Below are positions 1 through 7,269 of a stretch of DNA of 8,887 nt, piece by piece. The position numbers and the translations under genes are program-made. The notes beneath the pieces were generated by a model. It was not told the DNA's origin, searched no databases, and saw nothing but the letters and a program-made list of their open reading frames with translations. The stretch is taken from positions 1-8,887 of the forward strand of contig PFJA01000163.1 in NCBI GenBank assembly GCA_002782905.1, given 5' to 3'. Origin of the DNA: Lysobacterales bacterium CG_4_10_14_3_um_filter_64_11 (GTDB lineage Bacteria; Pseudomonadota; Gammaproteobacteria; Xanthomonadales; Xanthomonadaceae). The first letter of the stretch is position 1. The number at the start of each line of letters is the position of its first letter.

Positions 1-1772
1 CAGATATCGGCATCCAGATTGGGCCGTTGCTGGCGCCAGCGGGCTACCGGCGTTGCCCCGGCATTGTAGGCGGCAATCGCCAGGTACGGGTGTTGTTGGT
101 GGCGTTCGAGCATCTGGGCAAGATAGGCGCTGCCCAGCCGAATGCTGGTGCTGCCCTGCAACAGGGTGCGCTCGCCGCGCCAGGCGATGCCGAGTTGCCG
201 CGCGATGGCCTTGCCGGTGCCTGGCAGCAGTTGCATCAGGCCCAGCGCATTGGCGCTGGAACGGGCGTTTGCCATCCACGTGCTTTCAGCGCGGATCTGG
301 GCCGCCAGCCAGGCGGCGTCGAGCGCATGTTGCTTGGCTTGTGCGCGCAGCAGCGAGGCGTACGGCAGCGGAAAGCGCAGCCGGTAATAACGCAGCTCAT
401 CGGGATGTTTACCAAGATCGAAAATCCGGTTGTGCCAGCCAATGGCGCGTGCCTGCGCAATCGCCGCGATGCGCTGCGCATCATCCAGCGTCGGCAGCAC
501 GGCGCGCCACTCGCGTTCGGCCCAGGCTGGGCGATCCAGACGGAACAAGGTAAGCGCGCGAATCAGGGTCGGATTTTCCGCCAACGCGGCACGCACCGGT
601 TTGGCAGTTTCGACCACGAGCGGGCACAGCGCATAGTCCTGGTCCAGCCGATCGGCGGCCAGAAAGCCGTGGTAATTGGCTTCCTGCGCCGCCTGCCGAT
701 ACAGCGTCGTGGCCGCGGCGGCATCGCCGCGGCGTTGCAGCAGGCGCGCTTCGAAATAGCGCCAGCGCGCGTCGCTACGTTGTGCCGCCGGCATGGCCGC
801 AAGTGCCGCCAGCGCAGCGGCATCATCGCCGCGTGCCAGCGCCTCGCGCACGCGCCAGGCATGCAGGCGCGCATCAAAGGCCGCCGCCGGTACCTGCGCC
901 AGCCGCTCGGCTGCGCCGGGGGCGTACGAGGCCGCCGTCCACAGCGCGAGCTGATAGCGCACGGCGTTGATTTGCGCCGCACTCAGCGCCAGCGGCACGG
1001 CCAGCGTGTCGAGCAGCGATTCAGCGGAATCTGCGTCGCGTTGCGCCAGCCGGCTCAAGCCGATCACTGCAATCGCGGCGTTGCGTGCATCCTTAGGCCA
1101 GTTGCCGGCGCTGGCATCCGGCGCGGCAATGAAGGCGGCATAGGTTTGCGCTTTGCCTGAATCGGAAGCAGGCAAAGCGCGTGCGATGAAACGCATCAGC
1201 CCGCTTTCGCCGACCGCCGCTGCGGCCATGATCCGCCGCCAGCGCAGCGCATCGTCGATCACGCCGCGTTGGTGCGCGATCGCCCACAACGGGTCGCAGG
1301 CGTCGGGCAGCGAGCGCGGGTGCAACCATAGCGCGCGCACCGCGTCGCGCCATGCGCCATCGCCATCCGGTATTGCCGCGCGCGCACGCAGCCAGGCGCA
1401 TTGAATCGCGGTGTCGTTTTGTGGCCGGTACGCGCTGAGCAGGCCGGCATCGTCGCCGCGCCGCACCAGTTCGCGCAACCAATCATTGCGCAGTTGGCTG
1501 GCGACTGGCTGCTCGCCATGGCGTTGCAAAAACGCTTCGACCGCCTTGGCATCGACACCTGCCAGGTCGCGGCTCAGGTAGGCGTATTCCAGCCACCCGT
1601 GCAGCGGATCGCCGCGCAGGCGCTTTTGCGCCTGTTGATAACGCGTGCTCGGCCCATCCTGCGCCAGCGCAAACGCGTCGCGCAGTTCCGCGCTGTCGAT
1701 TCGCGCGCGTTGCGCGGTGGCGAGTGAAACCGGTAAAGCGACCAGCAGCAGCAAAGTACAAAGGATGCGCAT
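1..1772 (-). CDS. slt: Soluble lytic murein transglycosylase, Slt70 type (C-terminus cut by window edge)
   Basis: Periplasmic enzyme that cleaves the MurNAc-GlcNAc bond of peptidoglycan and forms a 1,6-anhydro-MurNAc end. The visible part has 590 residues and runs off the left edge; E. coli Slt70 has about 645, so little is missing. Residues 1-20 form a Sec signal peptide (hydrophobic LCTLLLLVALPV, likely cut after LATA). Residues of about 25-470 are Ala/Arg/Leu-rich helical repeats, matching the ring-shaped superhelical domain of Slt70. The catalytic lysozyme-like domain follows: IRAEST with catalytic Glu496, then GLMQLLPGT at 511-519 and YLAIAAYNAG at 563-572, the three hallmark motifs of family 1 lytic transglycosylases. 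The start at 1772 is chosen because the signal peptide begins right there; no clear Shine-Dalgarno sequence precedes it. It lies downstream of a gene-free stretch and probably has its own promoter. Confidence 0.95.
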   Translation of the reverse strand, partial: MRILCTLLLLVALPVSLATAQRARIDSAELRDAFALAQDGPSTRYQQAQKRLRGDPLHGWLEYAYLSRDLAGVDAKAVEAFLQRHGEQPVASQLRNDWLRELVRRGDDAGLLSAYRPQNDTAIQCAWLRARAAIPDGDGAWRDAVRALWLHPRSLPDACDPLWAIAHQRGVIDDALRWRRIMAAAAVGESGLMRFIARALPASDSGKAQTYAAFIAAPDASAGNWPKDARNAAIAVIGLSRLAQRDADSAESLLDTLAVPLALSAAQINAVRYQLALWTAASYAPGAAERLAQVPAAAFDARLHAWRVREALARGDDAAALAALAAMPAAQRSDARWRYFEARLLQRRGDAAAATTLYRQAAQEANYHGFLAADRLDQDYALCPLVVETAKPVRAALAENPTLIRALTLFRLDRPAWAEREWRAVLPTLDDAQRIAAIAQARAIGWHNRIFDLGKHPDELRYYRLRFPLPYASLLRAQAKQHALDAAWLAAQIRAESTWMANARSSANALGLMQLLPGTGKAIARQLGIAWRGERTLLQGSTSIRLGSAYLAQMLERHQQHPYLAIAAYNAGATPVARWRQQRPNLDADI

Positions 1773-1921
1773 GGCGTCAGTGTATCTGGCGCTGACTGGG
1801 TGGTTCGTGAATATCGGACCGGGTATGGTCGTCGTGCTCGGTCCAGCACGGTTGCGGCGTTTGCGATGCTCTTAAACCTATTGAAATGCGCACGTTGTAA
1901 ATCAGATGGCAGGCGCGTCCT
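1773..1921. other. Non-coding gap upstream of slt
   Basis: I see no gene between the methyltransferase remnant and slt. Translation of the remnant's frame continues through this part but no longer resembles the family. The slt promoter should lie here. The best -35-like hexamer on the minus strand is TTTACA (1896-1901, five of six bases of TTGACA). The only -10-like hexamer near it (TAGGTT, 1875-1880) is spaced just 15 bases away, so I do not call a promoter. Confidence 0.5.
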
Positions 1922-2281
1922 GAACAGGTAGTTGCCGCCATCGTTCGGCTTGTTGCCGATACCAATCTGCGGCACCTCGCAGATCGGCGTGCTGCGGTTG
2001 GCTGGCAGCACATCGGCGGTATCGACCAAATGCGGGTTGATGTTGCCGGCGATCATTTCGTGTGGATCGCATTTGATGCTGGCGTAGTCGAACAAACGCT
2101 TGGCCCGGAGGTCTTCGGCGCTGAAGCCGACGATCACGCAATGCACGGCGGCAACGCCGCGCGCTTCGTTGTTCCAGGTGAAGGTGCGGTGCGCGAAATG
2201 AATGTGCAGGCCGTGGCGCAGCGTCTGCGACCAGAGCACGCCGACCTGTTCGCCCTGGCTGATCGAATGGGTGGACACGAA
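1922..2281 (-). pseudogene. Remnant of an MmeI-type DNA adenine methyltransferase / restriction enzyme
   Basis: About 120 codons in one open frame match, from memory of the family, an internal piece of MmeI-like class I SAM-dependent DNA methyltransferases. Recognisable segments in order are FVSTHSISQGEQVGVLW, IHFAHRTFTWNNEARG, AAVHCVIVGF, INPHLVDTADV, and NRSTPICEVPQIGIGNKP followed by DGGNYLF. This spans the end of the methyltransferase fold and the entry to the target-recognition domain. Intact family members are many hundreds of residues long. The N-terminal nuclease region, the SAM-binding motif, the catalytic NPP(Y/F) motif and nearly all of the target-recognition domain are absent. No stop or frameshift occurs inside the matched part, which suggests large deletions at both ends rather than slow decay. 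The open frame continues on both sides (2365 to 1574) but with unrelated sequence. It is unlikely to encode an active enzyme. Confidence 0.75.
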
Positions 2282-2389
2282 CCCGCAACGGAAAGGTGTT
2301 CCCTTTCCCCGTGCGAGAGAGGCCGCGTCGGCTGAGATTCGATAGCCATCAGGCAGGGCAACCAAGCGGCGACTCGGCCCGACAGGCTG
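2282..2389. other. Gap between the PH-domain gene and the methyltransferase remnant
   Basis: No gene is seen. The part at about 2299-2338 (CCCTTTCCCCGTGCGAGAGA and on) resembles the pyrimidine-rich, hairpin-like intergenic repeats common in Xanthomonadales, in degenerate form. There is no T-tract hairpin after the stop codon of the PH-domain gene, so no intrinsic terminator is called for the upstream operon. Confidence 0.35.
2290..2308. repeat. Perfect 7-base inverted repeat at the edge of the methyltransferase remnant
   Basis: GGAAAGG (2290-2296) and CCTTTCC (2302-2308) are exact reverse complements separated by TGTTC. Neither side has a T run in the right place, so it is not an intrinsic terminator. 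It lies within 10 bases of where similarity to the methyltransferase family begins, so it may be part of the deletion or insertion junction. Confidence 0.55.
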
Positions 2390-3886
2390 CTAGGGGATGC
2401 GGTTTGGCATCCGTGCAGCGAGTGTTTCCAGCACGGCACGCGCCTGTGCTGCGGGCAGATAACGGATGCGCAGGCGGGGCTGCATGGCGTTGGCGCCGGC
2501 GGTGTCGAGCCACAACGTGGCCATGCCGTGGCGGCGATCGAACGGCGTGCTGCTGATGCCGACCACCTGCAATTTGCCGATCTCGGCCAGTCGCCAGTAG
2601 TGGCCGGGCCAGCCGCTGCGCACGGCAATCACCTGTTCGCTAAGCGCATAGCCGGCGAACTGCGCCAGGCGGTGTGCTCGCAGCCACCACCACGGCAGTG
2701 CCAGCAACGCAAACCATGCGGCGTTGCCCAAGCGCAGCCACAGCACGGCACTGATCAGCACGGTTACCGCGCTCGGGACGATCACCATGCGTCGCCAGGC
2801 ACGCGGATGCAGCGGCTGCCACGCCAGATCGGGCCAGCCAGCGGCGGGCAGCAGGCGCTGCAGCAACGCGGTCACGGTGTGCGGCGCTGCGATCGGCGCC
2901 AGATCGCGCAGGCTGCGCTGTTCGTTGGCCGCCTGCACCACCGCGCTGTCGATGCTCAGGCTTTGCCGATGCAGCAAACGCTGCAACCACGACTCACGCA
3001 CCGTCCATGCCTGGATGCGGTGACGCGGGATGTGTGCACGAATGCGCGTCAACAACCCGGATTCCACACTCAGGCGCTCGCCGTGTTGGTGCAGGGTAAA
3101 GCCGTGGAATTGCACCACCGCGAGCAGCATCGACAGCACGCGCAGCAGCGCGGCGAATGCAACGAACAAGGCAATGCCGGCCAGCAGCCAGCCGAGCCAG
3201 CTCAGGTGCTGGCCATTGGCCCAGCCGAACAGATTTTCACCGATGCGCTTGAGCATGGCGGCAAACGCCTGCGAGCCAGACTGCGCCAGCACGCCGATGC
3301 CAGCCGCCACCACCACCATGCCGCGGTTGGAGACCAGGCCCAGGCGCAGCAATTCGCTGGTCGATAGCGACAACAGCGCGCGGGCCGGCGCGGCCTCGGC
3401 AGCGCTCGCCGTCGCCGGATCAAGCGATGGGCCACACTGTTGCAGCAGTGCCTCCAGTGCCTGCGCATCGGCCAGCGAAAGCACCCGCATCTGCGCTTCG
3501 GGCTTGACCCCGCCGGCCGATTCCAGATGCACTTCGGCGACACCGAACACACGGTGCAGCAGATTCTGGTGCAGGCTGACATTGTGGATGCGGCGAAACG
3601 GGATATGCCGGCGGTTGCGCTGGAAAATGCCGCTGCGAATGATCAGTTCGTCATCGGCAATGCGAAAACGGTAGCTGAAATACTGCGCCACCGCGATCAG
3701 CGGCAGCGCCAGCGCAGCGATCGCGCCGATCCACTCCCAGCGATCGCCGCGACCGCCGGCAAACACCACGACGATCAGTGGCAGCGCGAATTGCCGCAAT
3801 TGCGCGAGCAGCACGAACAGCCATGACAGGGGGTGCAGGCGACGCTCGACGTTGCGCAGTGGCGCTGCGGCGGGATCAGACGGCAT
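2390..3886 (-). CDS. YdbT-like membrane protein with three bacterial-PH (bPH_2, former DUF304) domains
   Basis: 498-residue inner-membrane protein, close to the roughly 490 residues usual for YdbT. Hydrophobic segments lie at about 21-43 and 52-70, 228-258, and 366-402. Each pair or hairpin is followed by a bacterial-PH domain: about 70-150 (YRFRIADDELIIRSGIF, then HIPFRRIHNV), 260-345 (FTLHQHGERLSVESGLL, then HIPRHRIQAW) and 410-490 (YALSEQVIAVRSGW). The repeated pattern 'sensor strand, R/ESG, then basic PxxRI' is the family signature. The ATG at 3886 is preferred over an in-frame ATG at 3973 because the 29 extra residues are an arginine- and cysteine-rich read-through of the upstream gene. 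The chosen start overlaps the upstream stop by 11 bases, so translation is probably coupled. The biochemical role is unknown. In Bacillus subtilis the ydbS-ydbT pair belongs to the sigma-W envelope-stress regulon and is linked to resistance to membrane-active antimicrobials. Confidence 0.9.
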   Translation of the reverse strand: MPSDPAAAPLRNVERRLHPLSWLFVLLAQLRQFALPLIVVVFAGGRGDRWEWIGAIAALALPLIAVAQYFSYRFRIADDELIIRSGIFQRNRRHIPFRRIHNVSLHQNLLHRVFGVAEVHLESAGGVKPEAQMRVLSLADAQALEALLQQCGPSLDPATASAAEAAPARALLSLSTSELLRLGLVSNRGMVVVAAGIGVLAQSGSQAFAAMLKRIGENLFGWANGQHLSWLGWLLAGIALFVAFAALLRVLSMLLAVVQFHGFTLHQHGERLSVESGLLTRIRAHIPRHRIQAWTVRESWLQRLLHRQSLSIDSAVVQAANEQRSLRDLAPIAAPHTVTALLQRLLPAAGWPDLAWQPLHPRAWRRMVIVPSAVTVLISAVLWLRLGNAAWFALLALPWWWLRAHRLAQFAGYALSEQVIAVRSGWPGHYWRLAEIGKLQVVGISSTPFDRRHGMATLWLDTAGANAMQPRLRIRYLPAAQARAVLETLAARMPNRIP

Positions 3887-4391
3887 CGTCGCGCGCACCG
3901 GTTTCGTTCGGCAGCAAGGCGTCGCGCAGCGCCTGTGCGCGCTGTTCCTTGAGGCCGGCCAGACGCACCGCATGCATGCGGGTGCCGGCGGTGTGGATCA
4001 CCAGCGTCGCCAGGCCGAGATTCCGCTCGATCGGGCCGCGCTCCAGATCCAGGTGCTGCACCCGGCTGCGCGGCAGCACGATCTCCTGCCAGAAGCACAG
4101 GCCACGGCGGATGCGCAGCCCATCACCGAGCAAGGCGTAGCGCACACGGCGGGTGCGGCGGCGATTGCACCAGCCGCCGAGCAGCGCACACAGCACCAGT
4201 AGCACAACGGTAAGTGCGACTGCCACGCCGCGATCCCACAGCGCCAGCCACAGTGAATGCAGGGGCAGTGGCAGCCAGAATGCGGCCAGTGCACCGACCA
4301 AGGTTGCGGCGGTAGCTGCGGCATCCGGCAAATGCTCCCAGGGGATGGCGTTTGCCGCACTGTCTTGCTGCGGCGTTATCGGTTTGCTCAT
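3876..4391 (-). CDS. YdbS-like small membrane protein with one bacterial-PH domain
   Basis: 171 residues. Two hydrophobic segments (about 28-45 and 55-74) form a membrane hairpin. It is followed by an arginine-rich turn (NRRRTRRVRY, 76-85) and one bacterial-PH domain with the conserved run VLPRSRVQHLDLERGP (105-120), then LGLATLVIHTAG (125-136). This matches the YdbS half of YdbS/YdbT pairs, and the YdbT partner follows with an 11-base overlap, which supports a two-subunit membrane complex (inference). The ATG at 4391 gives the usual length. An ATG at 4433, seven bases past the acyltransferase stop, would add 14 residues and cannot be excluded. Neither has a strong Shine-Dalgarno sequence, though GGA lies about 10 bases before 4391. 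The gap to the upstream acyltransferase gene is 46 bases, so the three genes probably share one transcript. Confidence 0.88.
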   Translation of the reverse strand: MSKPITPQQDSAANAIPWEHLPDAAATAATLVGALAAFWLPLPLHSLWLALWDRGVAVALTVVLLVLCALLGGWCNRRRTRRVRYALLGDGLRIRRGLCFWQEIVLPRSRVQHLDLERGPIERNLGLATLVIHTAGTRMHAVRLAGLKEQRAQALRDALLPNETGARDDAV

Positions 4392-4437
4392 TGCCGTGAT
4401 CCGTTGCCGTTGATGCCGAATGATAGCCGTCATGCCG

Positions 4438-5352
4438 CTATCGGCGCAGATACGGATCGGTTTCGCCCGAGTCGAGTGGGCGCACGTTGAAGCGTTTGTA
4501 GTTCCACTGGTATTGCAGCGGATCGCGTTGCGCGATGGCGGCGATGCCGGCATTGAGCGCGGCCAGCGCGGCGGCCTCGTCGCTGCCGCCGATGGCGGCG
4601 TCGGCGGGCAGAAAATGCACCTCGTAACGGCTGCGAAAACATCCCGGTCGTCGCTCGGCGATCGCGAACAACACGCTGGCGCCGGTGCGCCGCGCCAAGC
4701 CGGTGAGCAAGGTCATGGTTTGGGTCTGGATGCCGAACAGCGGCGCGAACGCGCCTTCGCCGGCTTTCGGCCGTTGATCGGGCAGGATGCCGACCATGCC
4801 GCCGGCATGCAGCGCACGCAGCAGGCTGCGTACGCCAGTGCGCCGCGCCGGCACCTGGGTCACCCCGGCACGGCCGCGCACGCGCAGCAGATACTGTTCG
4901 ACGATGGCGCTTTGTGGTGGCCGATAGACCAAGGTGATCGGCGCTTGGCTGGCCAGAAACTGGTTGAGCAATTCCCAGCTGCCATAGTGTGGTGCGGCAA
5001 TGATCACGCCGCGCCCGTGTGCCAGCGCCGCGTGCAGCAAGGCTTCGCCATGCACCTGGGCGATCTGCGCACGATTGTTGTGCCAGGGCCGGGCCCAGAA
5101 GCGCAGCGTGCGCAGGCTGTTGCGCCCGACCTCACGCAACACCGCCGCCGCCAGCAGATCACGCTGGCGCGCGCTGATGCGCGGGCGCACCAGATCCAGA
5201 TTGCGCCGGGTGACCCGTGCCTCGCGGCCGCCGAGCCAGTACACGCACTGTCCCAGCGCTGTACCGACCGCATGCAACAGGAAAAACGGCAGCCGCCCGA
5301 GCAGCCAGCTCAGGGCATGAAGCACGTTGGCAAAAAGACTGGCGTTGCGCAT
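4438..5352 (-). CDS. Lipid A biosynthesis acyltransferase, LpxL/HtrB family
   Basis: 304 residues, the usual size for late acyltransferases of lipid A, which add a secondary fatty acyl chain to the Kdo-lipid A precursor at the inner face of the inner membrane. A hydrophobic N-terminal anchor (about 9-40) is followed by the conserved NLDLV segment. The catalytic H-x4-E motif is in APHYGSWELL (His122, Glu127). Further family marks are ITLVYRPPQ, MVGILPDQRPKAGEGAF, a pocket-forming TMTLLTGLARRTGASV and the C-terminal QYQWNYKRF. Which acyl chain and position it uses cannot be read from sequence, so no LpxL, LpxM or LpxP symbol is given. The ATG at 5352 opens just before the membrane anchor, and no Shine-Dalgarno sequence is visible. 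It is the first gene of a probable operon with the two PH-domain genes and starts 73 bases after the terminator of the upstream unit. Confidence 0.92.
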   Translation of the reverse strand: MRNASLFANVLHALSWLLGRLPFFLLHAVGTALGQCVYWLGGREARVTRRNLDLVRPRISARQRDLLAAAVLREVGRNSLRTLRFWARPWHNNRAQIAQVHGEALLHAALAHGRGVIIAAPHYGSWELLNQFLASQAPITLVYRPPQSAIVEQYLLRVRGRAGVTQVPARRTGVRSLLRALHAGGMVGILPDQRPKAGEGAFAPLFGIQTQTMTLLTGLARRTGASVLFAIAERRPGCFRSRYEVHFLPADAAIGGSDEAAALAALNAGIAAIAQRDPLQYQWNYKRFNVRPLDSGETDPYLRR

Positions 5353-5356
5353 GGCG

Positions 5357-5372
5357 GGCAGTTTTGGTTACC
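5357..5372 (-). promoter_or_regulatory. Copy of the GGTAACC...CTGCC motif in the acyltransferase leader
   Basis: The plus-strand string GGCAGTTTTGGTTACC repeats, with one extra base and one change, the string GGCAGTTCGGTTACC found at 7366-7380 between the receptor and beta-helix genes. Here it ends four bases before the ATG at 5352, where a ribosome binding site would be expected and none is seen. It could be an operator or chance similarity; a shared regulator is inference only. Confidence 0.25.
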
Positions 5373-5425
5373 CGCGCAGCGAACGCAAGGGGACGTGCGT
5401 TGAGCATGGCACCAATGAGGTGACC

Positions 5426-5452
5426 AAAAAAAACCGGCCCTTGCGGGCCGGT
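5426..5452 (-). terminator. Intrinsic terminator of the beta-helix gene
   Basis: Plus-strand arms ACCGGCCC (5433-5440) and GGGCCGGT (5445-5452) form a perfect 8-base GC-rich stem with loop TTGC. It is flanked by eight A at 5426-5433. Read on the minus strand, this is a stem followed by eight T, a textbook rho-independent terminator. It lies about 42 bases after the stop codon of the secreted beta-helix gene and separates that unit from the acyltransferase operon. Confidence 0.93.
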
Positions 5453-5494
5453 CGGATGGTGCACCAGCGTGTGTTACGCCGGTCGGGGGAGTGC

Positions 5495-7255
5495 TTACTG
5501 ATTGTTGATGTTGTGCGTCCAGCCAGCGGTCCAGTCGTCGCTGGCGTTGGGGCCGGCGAAGGCACCGGCGTAGTTGGTGGGCACAAACCAGTCGTCGCCC
5601 GGCGCGAACGCCTTGCCGAACACCGGTGAACCGGCCGCCGGCAGGAAGCCGGTGAGTTGCGGGTTGGCGGCGACGTTGCCGCTCTGCGCTTCAAACCAGG
5701 CCTGGGTGTAACCGGCGCTGACGCCGCTGTCGCGGAAGTTATTGGCGCAGTCGATGACGGTGTTGCTCATGCGCAGCACGCCGGTCAGTGAACCAACCGG
5801 GCCGGAGGCGGCTTCGGTGGCGGCATCCTGCACCGACACGCACGAGCGCTTGAAGTTGACCGCGACGATGTTCCAGAACTGACCGCCGGTGCCTTCCTTC
5901 AGGTTGAAGCCGTCGCGGCTGCTGGCGCTGGCACTGCCGCCACCGATCGCGGTGACATTGGCAACCACGCCGTTGGCACGCGGGCTGGCATCGAAGTTGG
6001 TGGGGCTGTTGGCCAGTTCAAAGCCGTGGTCTTCACCGGCGCAACCCAATTGGTTCAACAGCGCGAACTGGATCTTGCCGCTGTAGCCTTCATCCCAGTC
6101 GATCGAATCGTCGCCGCCGCAGGTATCCACGAAGTAGCGCAGATTCGCGGTGCCGCCGAAGAACTCGATGGCATCGTCGGCGCCCTGGAACGATTGCAGG
6201 TGATCGAGCACGGTGCCAGAACCGACGCCGGCCATGGTGAACGAGTTCAACTCACGGTTTGGCGCAAAGATGAAGCCGGCGAAACGCACCTGCATGTACT
6301 TGACGATACCGCTGCTGTCGTTGGCAACTTCACCGCCATACGGCAGAGTCGGATCCCATTCAGCGACGCAGTTGGGGTTGCAGTTGGACGGCGCGTTGCC
6401 AGCCAGCACCAGGCCGCCGACATCACGCGGTTCCGGGGCGACGCCAAAGCCCGGCAGTTCGCCCGGGCTGGTGAGCACAATTGGTGCCTTGGCGGTGCCT
6501 TCGGCAAAAATCTTCGAGCCACGCGACACCGCGATGTGGTCGAAGGTGTCGCCCGAGCTGACCAGCAGGGTGCCGGGCTCGATGGTGAGTGTGGCGGGGT
6601 TGGTGTTGTCGCCACCGATGCCAACCTTGCCCTCGATCACCCAGGTGATCTCGTTGCTCAGGGTGATGTTCTGGTTCTCGAAGTTGCCGGAAATGGCACA
6701 GGCGCGATCGCCGAATGCCGGCACCGCCGTTGCGAATGACGGACAGGCGGTGAACTCGCGCTGGTAGGCGCAATCGCCCTGGCCGCTGCCATTGACCGGC
6801 TTCAGCGGTTCGTCGACGACATCAGCCAGGCCCGACTCCGGCGTCATGTCGAGCGACAGACTCATGCTGGTGCAGGAGTTGACGGTGACACTGCCGGTGC
6901 CGACCACGCTGTTTACCGTCGAGCCCGCTGTAATCGGGCCGGAGAAGGTACCGCCGGTGACTTTCAAAACGTTGAAGTTTTCGGCGCTGTAGCCGAACTC
7001 GGTGATTACCGGCTGGAACACCAGCCAGGTCGGCTGACCGGCGGCATCGTAGGTGAAGGTGGCGCCGAACAGGGTACCGGATTTGCCGGTAACGTCAGGG
7101 ATGTAATCGAACGATACGCCGCGACCGTTGGCGTCGGGGTTGAACCAGTTGCCATCGAACGAATCGCTCAGGCGCACGGCTGCCGACGCCGACCCGGCGC
7201 CAAATACGCCGATCAGAGCAGTGGCTATCGCGCACTTGCGGAAGGTGGAAGTCAT
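5495..7255 (-). CDS. Secreted parallel beta-helix protein with an N-terminal GNWFNP beta module, paired with a TonB-dependent receptor
   Basis: 586 residues, exported. The Sec signal peptide covers residues 1 to about 25 (AIATALIGVFGAGSASA). Cys8 is too early for a lipobox, so a soluble periplasmic or extracellular protein is expected. Residues of about 28-145 are a beta-rich module (GNWFNPDANGRGVSFDY, FTYDAAGQPTWLVF, a single Cys128) of the kind repeated in Xanthomonadales exported proteins. Residues of about 155-586 belong to an uncharacterised beta-helix family seen beside outer-membrane receptors, recognised by WDPTLPYGGEVANDSSGIVKY, GVGSGTVLDHLQSF, consecutive acidic rungs DDAIEF (360-365) and DDSIDW (382-387), NFDASPRANG and the C-terminal DDWTAGWT. 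Seven or more cysteines (162, 171, 186, 292, 296, 379, 405, 471, 503) suggest disulfides. The ATG at 7255 is chosen over one at 7297 because AAGGAG lies eight bases before it and the signal peptide starts there. The function is unknown; a substrate-binding partner of the receptor is inference. Confidence 0.85.
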   Translation of the reverse strand: MTSTFRKCAIATALIGVFGAGSASAAVRLSDSFDGNWFNPDANGRGVSFDYIPDVTGKSGTLFGATFTYDAAGQPTWLVFQPVITEFGYSAENFNVLKVTGGTFSGPITAGSTVNSVVGTGSVTVNSCTSMSLSLDMTPESGLADVVDEPLKPVNGSGQGDCAYQREFTACPSFATAVPAFGDRACAISGNFENQNITLSNEITWVIEGKVGIGGDNTNPATLTIEPGTLLVSSGDTFDHIAVSRGSKIFAEGTAKAPIVLTSPGELPGFGVAPEPRDVGGLVLAGNAPSNCNPNCVAEWDPTLPYGGEVANDSSGIVKYMQVRFAGFIFAPNRELNSFTMAGVGSGTVLDHLQSFQGADDAIEFFGGTANLRYFVDTCGGDDSIDWDEGYSGKIQFALLNQLGCAGEDHGFELANSPTNFDASPRANGVVANVTAIGGGSASASSRDGFNLKEGTGGQFWNIVAVNFKRSCVSVQDAATEAASGPVGSLTGVLRMSNTVIDCANNFRDSGVSAGYTQAWFEAQSGNVAANPQLTGFLPAAGSPVFGKAFAPGDDWFVPTNYAGAFAGPNASDDWTAGWTHNINNQ

Positions 7256-7263
7256 GGACGCAG

Positions 7264-7269
7264 CTCCTT
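7264..7269 (-). promoter_or_regulatory. Shine-Dalgarno site of the beta-helix gene
   Basis: Minus-strand AAGGAG, eight bases before the ATG at 7255, is the strongest ribosome binding site in the window. It decides this start against the in-frame ATG 42 bases upstream. Confidence 0.85.

Noticed and set aside
27..1160. 377-codon plus-strand open frame opposite slt
   Set aside because: It is antisense to a well-supported slt frame with all family motifs, has an Arg/Gln/Gly-rich composition typical of shadow frames in GC-rich DNA, and matches no family I recognise.
1875..1901. TTTACA / TAGGTT as the slt promoter
   Set aside because: The spacer is 15 bases and the -10 has three of six consensus bases; too weak to call.
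2290..2308. Intrinsic terminator for the PH-domain operon
   Set aside because: The stem is only seven pairs with no following T run on the minus strand.
1574..2365. Treating the whole 263-codon minus frame as one intact gene
   Set aside because: Only residues 29-148 resemble the methyltransferase family; the tail overlaps the signal peptide and N-terminus of slt in another frame and reads as out-of-frame sequence.
4420..5403. 327-codon plus-strand open frame opposite the acyltransferase
   Set aside because: It mirrors a gene with clear catalytic and family motifs; the translation is low-complexity Gln/Arg/Ala and has no recognisable domain.
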